DNA of 64,000 nucleotides from Heterostelium album PN500 (Eukaryota > Evosea > Eumycetozoa > Acytosteliales > Acytosteliaceae): assembly GCF_000004825.1 (NCBI RefSeq), contig NW_008805065.1, positions 992,001 to 1,056,000 of the forward strand, in the 5' to 3' direction. The translations under genes and the position numbers were made by a program. Of the stretch, positions 12,043 to 21,310 are shown piece after piece. Within the stretch, counting starts at the first letter, position 1; every line of letters starts with the position of its first letter. The notes below the pieces were generated by a model. The model ran no database searches. It was not told where the DNA came from and was given only the letters and a program-made list of their open reading frames with translations.

Positions 12043-13642
12043 ATGGCAGCATCTGCTATATTTCTAATGGATTCCAAGGGAAAGGTACTGATCTCACGTA
12101 ACTATCGTGGTGATGTACCAATGAGTGTTGCCTCTCGATTTGTATCAAAGATTCTCGAAGAAGAAGATCTAAACTTAAAGCCAATCATCCAAGAGGATGG
12201 TATCTCATATATATATGTTAAATATAACAATCTTTTCTGTATGTATATTAACTATGATATAATCTATTGTTTTAATATATAACAAACTATATAAATATAT
12301 ATATATATATAAGTATATATTAACTAATTACTTTTTTTTATTTATTTATTAGTATTGGCAACTACAGAAAGAAATGCAAATGCAGCAACTATATTATTGT
12401 TCCTTTATAAGATGATTGAAGTGTTCAATGAGTACTTCAAGGAGTTGGAAGAGGAGAGTATCAGAGATAACTTTGTATTGATCTATGAGTTGATGGATGA
12501 GATGATGGATTTTGGATATCCACAATCGACCGAACCAAAGATTCTTCAGGAGTACATCACACAGGAGGGTTACAAGTTGGAGAGAGGTGTCAGAGGTCCA
12601 GTGTTGCCCGCCGCCATCACTGGTGCCGTCTCCTGGAGAAAGGAGGGCATTAGATATAATAAGAACGAAGTATTCTTGGACGTCGTTGAATCGATCAATC
12701 TCTTGGTATCGGCAAACGGTACTGTTTTGCGATCGGAAATCGTTGGTGCAATCAAAATGAAGTCGAAGCTCTCTGGTATGCCAGAACTAAGATTAGGTCT
12801 AAACGATAAGATTCTATTTGAAAATAGTGCAAAGAGTAATTGTTTATCTGTTTAATTAGTGTTGTTAAGATTGATGATTTATTAACTTGTCAATTTCTTT
12901 TTTCATTATTTATTTTAATCAATCAACTTTTTTTTAGCTGGTAATCCAAAAGGTAAAGGTGTAGAGTTGGAAGATGTTAAATTCCACCAATGTGTTAGAT
13001 TATCAAAGTTTGAGAATGATAGAACCATCTCTTTTATTCCACCCGATGGAGAGTTTGAGCTGATGTCATATCGTCTCAATACTACTGTCAAGCCATTGAT
13101 CTGGATCGAGTGTATCTCTGACTCGCACGCACACAGCCGTGTCGAATACCTCGTCAAAGCGAAATCACAATTCAAAGGAAAGTCAATTGCCAACAACGTT
13201 CAAATCATTGTTCCAGTTCCATCAGATGCCGATACTCCTAAATTTAGAGTATGTATAATAACAACTATAACTAACCAACTGAACACTATCAATAGTTAAC
13301 TAACCTTGACTAAACCAATACTATATCAATAAATTAACATAGTGTACAATGGGAACATGCAAATATGCACCAGAGAAAGATGCAATCATTTGGAATATTA
13401 AACAATTCCCAGGTGGTGGTAAGGAGTTCTTGATGAGAGCACACTTTGGTTTGCCATCGATCTCGAACGACGACAAGCCAGCAACCAAACCACCCATCAT
13501 GGTTCAGTTTGAAATTCCATATTACACAGTATCCGGTATTCAAGTTAGATATCTAAAGATTATAGAAAAGAGTGGTTATCAAGCATTACCATGGGTTCGT
13601 TATGTCTGTTTGAGTGGCGACTACCAGTTCAGAACAACATAG
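12043..13642 (+). CDS. apm1: AP-1 clathrin adaptor medium chain (mu-1)
   Basis: Exons 12043-12238, 12353-12835, 12938-13248 and 13343-13642, all joins in phase, giving 429 residues, the normal length for mu adaptins. It is nearly collinear with animal AP-1 mu throughout. The N-terminal longin-like part begins MAASAIFLMDSKGKVLISRN. The middle holds EEESIRDNFVLIYELMDE and ILQEYITQEG. The C-terminal mu homology domain holds FHQCVRLSKFENDRTISFIP and ends GIQVRYLKIIEKSGYQALPW. Within the AP-1 complex, mu-1 binds YxxPhi sorting signals on cargo at the trans-Golgi network and endosomes; in Dictyostelium AP-1 serves lysosomal enzyme and contractile vacuole traffic. A hairpin-forming repeat follows the stop codon. 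Confidence 0.97.
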
Positions 13643-14322
13643 AAAAAAAAAGAAAAAAGAAAAAAAAAGATAGGTGTTACCACGAACATCATAAAAAAAG
13701 ATAGTTTTTTTTTTTAACACCTATCAAGAAAATAGAGAAAAACATAAAACTTAAGAAAATGATTTTCTATCTTTTTGAGAACTTACAATAATAATAATAA
13801 TAATAATATAACAACAAAATAAAATAATAATAAACATTAATTAAATTCACAATCTTCCTTTATTTTTTTAACTTTTGCGATAATAAAATACTATTTTAGG
13901 CTTAAAAAAAAGTAAGATATATTGTTTTATTAATGATTAAAAAAATTGAACAATTGTTTAAAAATAAATTAATATTAAATATTTATTAAAAAAAAAATAT
14001 ATTTTTTTAATTTTTTCAAAGTTTTTCAATTGATTTCTTTTTTTTTATTTTTATTTTAAATTATACTTACTTTTTGTTTTATAAATATATCTATCTATAT
14101 ATTTGTAATAGTTATTGTTTGTAAATATTAGATTGTTTTTATTATATATATATATATATCTTATTGGTTTTTTATTATATTTTTATTTAATTTCATTTAT
14201 TTCTACTTTAGTTAATTTGTTAGTACATTGTTATTATTATTAACAATTATTTCACATACCTACATATATTTATATATATTTTTGTTTTAGATATATAGAT
14301 ACAACAGATTTGAATTACAAAT
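13643..14322. other. Intergenic region between AP-1 mu and UBE2G1 genes
   Basis: A+T-rich spacer with the 3' hairpin near 13669-13725, an AAT run (13786-13806), poly-T stretches and an AT microsatellite near 14143-14158. It serves as the 3' region of AP-1 mu and the promoter of the E2 gene. No gene seen. Confidence 0.6.
13669..13725. repeat. 11-bp inverted repeat in the AP-1 mu 3' region
   Basis: GATAGGTGTTA at 13669-13679 is exactly complementary to TAACACCTATC at 13715-13725, with a 35-base A/T-rich loop containing a T run. It lies 27 bases after the stop codon, so it would form a hairpin in the 3' UTR or mark the 3' end of the transcript. Confidence 0.7.
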
Positions 14323-15080
14323 ATGGATAAACAAAGTACTTTGTTACTGCGAAAGCAACTAAAGGGTATGTATCAATCAATCAAACAGTTAATCAACCAC
14401 ATTAAAAAAATAGAGGTGAGCCAAAAAGGATATCCACTAACATACATTTCAAATTTGATGATAATTTAGATTTAATGAAGTATCCGGTCGAGGGTTTCTC
14501 AGCAGGTTTAGTTGATGATTCAAATATCTATGAATGGCAAATTGTAATTGTAGGTCCACCAGATACCCCATACGAAGGTGGTTTCTTTAATGCCACTTTG
14601 ACATTTACACCAGAGTACCCAAATAAGTATGATATCTATCTTTTATAAAATATATATTCATGCATCAAAATATTAATTAATCTCATTTATCTATATTAAT
14701 AGACCACCAAAGATGAAGTTCCTCACTGAAATGTGGCACCCCAACGTATATGAGAGCGGTGAAGTTTGTATTTCTATTCTACACGATCCAGGAGATGATG
14801 TCTATGGTTATGAGAAAGCAAGTGAAAGATGGTTACCAGTACACACTGTAGAGTCTATTTTGGTGTCTGTTATTTCTATGTTGTCAAGTCCAAATGATGA
14901 ATCCCCAGCCAATATCGATGCTGCTGTGAGTATCCACTATTTTTTAAATCATTCACCATATGTAATTACTAATATTTATCTCGATATTATTATTATCATT
15001 TACAGAGAGAATGGAGAACACAAAGAGAGGTATTCAATAAAAAGGTTGCTAGAATCGTTAGAAAAAGTCAAGACCAATAA
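14323..15080 (+). CDS. ube2g1: Ubiquitin-conjugating enzyme E2, UBE2G1 type
   Basis: Exons 14323-14365, 14470-14626, 14703-14925 and 15006-15080, all in phase, giving 165 residues. It follows human UBE2G1 closely: [19 protein letters not shown], then [11 protein letters not shown], the HPN motif at 79-81 and the active-site Cys89 in GEVCISILH. The acidic insert after the active site ([16 protein letters not shown]) is the mark of the G/R class (UBE2G1, UBE2G2, CDC34) and absent from most E2s. The end VARIVRKSQ also matches. These enzymes build Lys48-linked ubiquitin chains for proteasomal and ER-associated degradation. Exon 1 is only 43 bases. The 3' UTR carries a CAAC repeat. Confidence 0.95.
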
Positions 15081-15135
15081 TAGTTATAGAACCTCAAACA
15101 TTACAATATATATGAATTCAACGACACATGTATCA

Positions 15136-15182
15136 CCCAACCAATCAATCAATCAACCAACCAACCAACCAACCAACCAACC
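15136..15182 (+). repeat. CAAC/CAAT tetranucleotide repeat
   Basis: A tract of CAAC and CAAT units, about a dozen in all, just 3' of the E2 stop codon and probably within its 3' UTR. Confidence 0.85.
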
Positions 15183-15980
15183 TTACCACGATATTTTAAT
15201 ATGATAAGATGTCTTTGATTATTAAAAGAGCAAATGTCATTTAAAGAAAGAAATTTGAAAGTACAGCAATAAACCTAATGGATAGAAATAGATGGAAGCG
15301 AATCCACTTGATAAATAACTTTTATTCGTTTAGTTGATCAATCACATAAATTTGATTTCAGAGTTGCAATTTATTTTTGATTTTAAATTTTCAACTTCAC
15401 TTTAACAAAAATGTTTTTTTGTTCCCAGCACATAGGGATGATTGTATGATAATCAGTAATAATGGTATTATTTTTTTTTTTTTTGAAACAAATAATTTAA
15501 ATTATATAACTACCTTTTTTAGTAGTAATAGAGACTAAAATAATAGAACTCTTGAATTCTATCTCAAGAAATAACAATAACATGAACTGATGATTTTTCA
15601 ATTTGGAAATTTTCCATTTTTGATATGGTTTTGGGGGTTTCAATTTGTTTATATTTATATATTTGTTTTATTTAATAATCATGGGGGTGATATCAGTTGT
15701 TTTTTTTAATCATGTATTCAACAAAAATGAAATTCATTGGTATTGAATTTTGTGTATTGGGATATATTGAAAAAATTAACACATAGAATATATTCTTTTG
15801 ATATCAAAACACTTCTCTGGCTCACGCCTCATAAAAAATGATTTTACTCCCACCTCTCGCAATATTCAAATTTTTATTTCGAAAAAAACTGAAAAGTGGG
15901 TGAACTTTTGGCAATTTTGATGCACGAGTTTCTGAAGTGATAACTAAAGAAATAAAGGAAATAGAATCTACGATCCAATA

Positions 15981-16020
15981 TAGATAGACAGTCATTCTTA
16001 ATATTCATCATAAATGATTT
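15981..16020 (+). promoter_or_regulatory. Upstream block shared by methyltransferase copies 1 and 2
   Basis: Forty bases starting TAGATAGACAGTCATTCTTA are identical to 18389-18428. They end 118 and 120 bases before the two start codons. The position and identity suggest a promoter block copied with the gene. Confidence 0.6.
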
Positions 16021-16138
16021 GACAAAAAGATTTAATCACAAACTCAATAATATGTTTATCATTTTTTTTATTTTATTGGGACATAAAACTAATCATGTTG
16101 TTACTTTTTTTCATATTATTTAAATCAAAGATATTAAA

Positions 16139-17287
16139 ATGCAAACAAAAAAAACTACAATTATTTCTGGAGTACCAAGAACCTCTGTAATGGTGGCTGC
16201 TCTTCGTACTCTCAATACTAATTCTTTCATCAAAGAACAATTGGAAAAAGATGAAAAATTAGATGCTCATCTATTACCATATTATGAAAATATTTACAAA
16301 AAGGAAAATTTTGTTTCTAAAACAAAATTATCTGTATATGATCCGTAAGTTAAAGATAATAAAAAAAACAAAACTAATATTAATGATTCTTAATTTGTTT
16401 ATAGATATGCATGCTTTTTTAGTTCTACCGAGGATTCAAAGACAATCATCTTAAATTCATTGGATAAAATTGCAGAATCATGTCCAAAGGTTTTTGAAAC
16501 CCAAATGTTCAAGGATCATTTGATTGATTCTGGACTTCCCGAAGACCTTACTGTTGATGGTATGATCAATATTATCAAGGATTGCTCTCCACTCAAAGCA
16601 TGGAGTTTGGTATCATTCAATAACTTTAATAATCATATGGCATTAAGAACCAAATTCATTGATGACTATGTTCTTAGTAACATTGACAAATATCAACAAT
16701 TTGTAATTCTTGGAGCTGGATTGGATACCCGTGCTCTAAGAATGCCTTTCAGCAACTCTACTACTGTTTGGGAGATTGATTTCCCAGAAACATTTGAATA
16801 CAAAGAGACCATCTTGAAGGAAGCAGTCAAAATCATTCCACCAATTTCTCAAGCAAGAAATGTGCACACTCCAGGTAATCTTATTGGTAACAACGAATGG
16901 ATCTCCAAACTAGAGGAATCTGGATTCAATAAGAACAAACCTACACTTTGGATATTGGAAGGTCTACTTATGTATTTCTCAAATGAAGATATTGAAATTC
17001 TTATGAACCAAATATCATCTATCTCACCAACTAACTCTACAATGTTAATCATGACAATGAGTGAAGAATACAATGAGACAAGCAAAGTTCACACATTATT
17101 TACATCACCATTAATAGATGAATTTAAATCTTCCACTATCAACCCAGAGCAATACTTAATCAAATGTGGATTCACCAAAGAAATCAAAACCTTTGATGAA
17201 CATGATATTGAGAAGTTGTATCTTTCTCCACAATCCACTGATGTAGGTTGTTCTACTTTAACTGGATTTACAATTGGATATAAATAA
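16139..17287 (+). CDS. SAM-dependent methyltransferase, LCMT/TIGR00027-like (copy 1)
   Basis: Exons 16139-16344 and 16405-17287, joined across a 60-base intron inside a Pro codon, giving 362 residues. The SAM-binding motif I is FVILGAGLDTRALRM at about residues 168-182, the form typical of the leucine carboxyl methyltransferase/TIGR00027 superfamily (GAGLDTR). WEIDFPE follows with the acidic residue that binds the SAM ribose, and WILEGLLMY is also family-typical. Members of this family methylate carboxyl or hydroxyl groups of proteins or secondary metabolites; the substrate here is unknown. It is the first of three paralogues in tandem with the same intron. Exon 1 is identical at nucleotide level to that of copy 2, which indicates very recent duplication or gene conversion. 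Confidence 0.85.
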
Positions 17288-17579
17288 ATTGTTTAAATAT
17301 CAATTGTGCTTTCTATAAATGATAAAATTTTAAAAATTTTTTTAAGGGTTGCAAAATCTTATTTTTGATTTTAAATATTTATAATTCACTAAATTCTCCA
17401 ACTGAAATGTTATGTGCTGTGAAATTTTTTATTTTTGATAGAGTTTTGGGTTAACTTCAGATTAAAATGTTATAAATTGAGTCAAATGATTTATAAATTT
17501 CAAAATAAATATATAAATATAAGCAAATAAATAAAAACACATATAATATAAAGAAAATATCTAAACATTAATACAAACA

Positions 17580-17992
17580 ATGTCAGCTAATATCAGAGAA
17601 AACAATAATGCCATCATCAAAGGTATCCAAGAAAATAAGATCTTGGAGATATTCGAAAAGTACTATGCTGATGATGTTGTGATGTATGAAAAAGGTGATT
17701 CCGCAAACAGAGTTGGAAAATATCAAAATAGAAAAGCTGAAGAAGCTTTTGTCAACAATGCAACCATCCATGAAGCTAAAGGTAGGTTTGATTTGAAACA
17801 GTCATAGTTTAATTGTTAATATTAATTTCTATTTAAATATTTTATAGTTCTCAAGGTTTTAGTTGATGGAAATAACATTCTTATGAAATGTATATGGATT
17901 TCACCTATGGTGGTCATAATATCAAGAAAACTCAATGGGCTATCCAACATTGGAATAGCAATGTTTTAGTTGTAAAGGAAGAGTTCTTTTAA
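17580..17992 (+). pseudogene. SnoaL/NTF2-like small protein, frameshifted
   Basis: Exons 17580-17781 and 17848-17992. Exon 1 encodes MSANIRENNNAIIKGIQENK through YYADDVVMYEKGD and AEEAFVNNATIHEAK, an NTF2-like alpha+beta cone fold start as in SnoaL-type cyclases and hydrolases of small-molecule pathways. After the intron the frame gives VLKVLVDGNNILMKC, then a neighbouring frame carries the expected end: MDFTYGGHNIKKTQWAIQHW and VVKEEFF. The switch falls near 17890-17900, so a one-base change seems to have broken a full-length gene of about 115 residues. The other explanation is a sequence error. It lies 292 bases after methyltransferase copy 1 and has no partner after copies 2 and 3. Confidence 0.6.
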
Positions 17993-18548
17993 ATAAACAA
18001 ACTTATTTATTGATTGTATACATTTAAAATAATTAGATTTATTTAATTTGCTTATTCTAAAAATAAAATTAGTTTTATTGGGGTGTCGGAGATTAAAACA
18101 AACCACAAAATATTTTTGAAATTCACCAGTTTTGATGAATTTCTATATTGGGTTATTTTCAATTATTTTTATCTAATCATCATGGTGGTGACATCAGTCG
18201 ATTTTAATCTTGTATTGGACAAAAATAAAATCCATTGGTATTGAATAGTGTGTGTATTCGGACATAATGAAAAAAATTTAACTTTAACACATAGAATGTA
18301 ATCTTTTGAAAAAACAAAATAATTCATCATATATCAAAAAAAAAAACGAAAAATGAAATAAGGAAAAAGATTATACATAGGTCCTATATAGATAGACAGT
18401 CATTCTTAATATTCATCATAAATGATTTCACAATCCGAAACTTAATGTCTTTGGAATTATTTATAAAAATAAAAGTATAAATATGATATGTTTTATGTCT
18501 CATTAAAATATAAAATCAAAAACAAATCATATTTACTATATCTTTAAA
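17993..18548. other. Intergenic region upstream of methyltransferase copy 2
   Basis: From about 18165 it repeats, with scattered changes, the region before copy 1. The repeat includes GGTGACATCAG (18186-18196), CCATTGGTATTGAAT near 18232 and the exact 40-base block at 18389-18428. No gene seen. Confidence 0.7.
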
Positions 18549-19688
18549 ATGCAAACAAAAAAAACTACAATTATTTCTGGAGTACCAAGAACCTCTGTAA
18601 TGGTGGCTGCTCTTCGTACTCTCAATACTAATTCTTTCATCAAAGAACAATTGGAAAAAGATGAAAAATTAGATGCTCATCTATTACCATATTATGAAAA
18701 TATTTACAAAAAGGAAAATTTTGTTTCTAAAACAAAATTATCTGTATATGATCCGTAAGTTAGAGATAATAATAAAAAAAATAACCATTATTAATTTATT
18801 TTTAGATATGCATGCTTTTTTAGTTCTACCGAGGATTCAAAGACAATCATCTTAAATTCATTGGATAAAATTGCAGAATCATGTCCAAAGGTTTTTGAAA
18901 CCCAAATGTTCAAGGATCATTTGATTGATTCTGGACTTCCAGCAGATCTTACTGTTGATGGTATGATCAATATTATCAAGGATTCTTCTCCGCTCAAAGC
19001 ATGGAGTTTGGTATCATTCGATTCCTTTAATAATCATATGGCATTAAGAACCAAATTCATTGATGACTATGTTCTTAGTAACATTGACAAATATCAACAA
19101 TTTGTAATTCTTGGAGCTGGATTGGATACCCGTGCTCTAAGAATGCCTTTCAGCAACTCTACTACTGTTTGGGAGATTGATTTCCCAGAAACATTTGAAT
19201 ACAAAGAGACCATCTTGAAGGAAGCAGTCAAAATCATTCCACCAATTTCTCAAGCAAGAAATATTCATATTTCAGGTAATCTTGCTGGTAACAACGAATG
19301 GATCTCCAAACTAGAGGAATCTGGATTCAATAAGAACAAACCTACACTTTGGATATTGGAAGGTCTACTTATGTATATTTCAAATGAAGATATTGAAATT
19401 CTTATGAACCAAATATCATCTATCTCACCAACTAACTCTACAATGTTGATCCAGACAATGAGTGAAGAATACAATGAGACAAGCAAAGTTCAAACAATGT
19501 TTACATCACCATTAAAAGATGAATTTAAATCTTCCACTATCAACCCAGAGCAATACTTAATCAAATGTGGATTCACCAAAGAAATCAAAACCTTTAATGA
19601 GCCTGATTTGGAGAAGTTGTATCTTTCTCCACAATCCACTGAAGTAGGTTGTTCTGCTTTAACTGGATTTACAATTGGATACAAATAA
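18549..19688 (+). CDS. SAM-dependent methyltransferase, LCMT/TIGR00027-like (copy 2)
   Basis: Exons 18549-18754 and 18806-19688, 362 residues, same intron position and phase as copy 1. Exon 1 and the first bases of the intron match copy 1 base for base, while the rest of the intron differs in sequence and length. The GAGLDTR SAM motif and WEIDFPE are intact. Differences from copy 1 gather in the last third (for example IHISGNLAGNN and MLIQTMSEEYNET), the part that would line the acceptor-substrate pocket. It may therefore act on a related but distinct compound. The reading frame is whole. Confidence 0.85.
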
Positions 19689-20074
19689 ATTGATTAAAAA
19701 ATCAAGTGTTTTTTGTATAAATCATATGTAAATAAAATTAAAAATCTTTATAGCACTACTTTTATATTTCTTTTTTATTAGGTGTAGCAAAATAAAAATA
19801 ATGAATTTCAAATTTTTTTAAAATGAATATTTATAAATTTATCTATTTACAGTTCACGTGGTAACATCAGGTGTTATTTTTTTTTTTTTTTTGATAAAGA
19901 AAAATGAAAATAAATTAAATGAACACCAATTTATATAAATTTATTTTCATCATCTATGATTTGAACATTCAACAACTATATAATCTAATTAAAAATAATA
20001 AAGTAGCATAATTAATAAAATAAATAAAAAAACAATATTCATCTAATTAAATAAATTTTTATCTGAAAATTAAT
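19689..20074. other. Intergenic region upstream of methyltransferase copy 3
   Basis: Very A+T-rich. It keeps only a short trace of the shared upstream element (GTGGTAACATCAG, 19858-19870), followed by a T run. It lacks the 40-base block found before copies 1 and 2. Confidence 0.6.
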
Positions 20075-21235
20075 ATGAAAACAAATAAAACAACAATTAT
20101 ATCTGGAGTTCCAAGAACTTCAATTATGGTGGCTGCTGTAAGAACACTCATTACAAATTTTTTTATCAAAGAACAATTGGAAAAAGAACAGAGATTGGAG
20201 GCTCATCTATTACCATATTATGAAAATATTTACAAAAAGGAAAATGTTGTTGCTAAAACAAAATTATCTGTATATGATCCGTAAGTTAAAGATAACCAGA
20301 ACAAAAAAAAAGAATCAAAAATAAAAAAATTAACCAAAATGATTGTTTATAGATATGCCTTCTTTTTTAGTTCAACGGAGGAATCAAAGACAATCATCTT
20401 AAATTCATTGGATAAAATTGCAGAATCATGTCCAAAGGTTTTTGAAACCCAAATGTTCAAGGATCATTTTTCTGATTGTGGACTTCCCGAAGACCTTACT
20501 GTTGATGGTATGATCAATATTATCAAGGATTCTTCTCCGCTCAAAGCATGGAGTTTGGTATCATTCAATAACTTTAATAATCATATGGCATTAAGAACCA
20601 AATTCATTGATGACTATGTTCTTAGTAACATTGACAAATATCAACAATTTGTAATTCTTGGAGCTGGATTGGATACCCGTGCTCTGAGAATGCCTTTCAG
20701 CAACTCTACTACTGTTTGGGAGATTGATTTCCCAGAAACATTTGAATACAAAGAGACCATCTTGAAGGAAGCAGTCAAAATCATTCCACCAATTTCTCAA
20801 GCAAGAAATATTCATATTTCAGGTAATCTTATTGGTAACAATGAATGGATTACCAAATTAGAGGAATCTGGATTCAATAAGAACAAACCTACACTTTGGA
20901 TATTGGAAGGTCTACTTATGTATATTTCAAATGAAGATATTGAAATTCTAATGAACCAAATATCATCTATCTCACCAACTGATTCCACATTATTGATTCA
21001 GACTTTGAGTGGTGACTATAAGGATAGAAGTAAAGCTCAAACATTACTTTCATCATCAGTAAGAGATTCGTTTAAATCCTCCTCCAATAATCCAGAGCAA
21101 TACTTAATCAAATGTGGATTCACCAAAGAAATCAAAACCTTTGATGAACATGATATTGAGAAGTTGTATCTTTCTCCACAATCCACTGATGTAGTTTGTA
21201 AAGCTTTCTCTCAACTTACAAATGGTTATAAATAA
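20075..21235 (+). CDS. SAM-dependent methyltransferase, LCMT/TIGR00027-like (copy 3)
   Basis: Exons 20075-20280 and 20353-21235, 362 residues. The same family motifs are intact: GAGLDTR, WEIDFPE and WILEGLLMY. It is a mosaic. Exon 1 has many silent and several amino-acid changes against copies 1 and 2. The middle of exon 2 (about 20400-20990) is almost identical to them. The last 240 bases diverge again (LLIQTLSGDYKDRSKAQTLL and an end in FSQLTNGYK). This pattern indicates gene conversion over the catalytic core with divergence at both ends. It converges with the XAB2 gene, with 75 bases between stop codons. Confidence 0.85.
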
Positions 21236-21310
21236 ATGTTTAAGTTTATCAAGTGTTCTTTATTTTGAGGAATAAATCATCAGTAAATAATGCAACATCA
21301 ACTTAATGTT

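Larger units (their letters stand above)
15081..16138. other. Intergenic region upstream of methyltransferase copy 1
   Basis: Contains a CAAC tetranucleotide run (15136-15182) in the UBE2G1 3' region, then about 460 bases (15660-16138) that recur upstream of methyltransferase copy 2. These include a GGTGATATCAG element (15684-15694) and an exact 40-base match (15981-16020). No gene seen. Confidence 0.7.
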
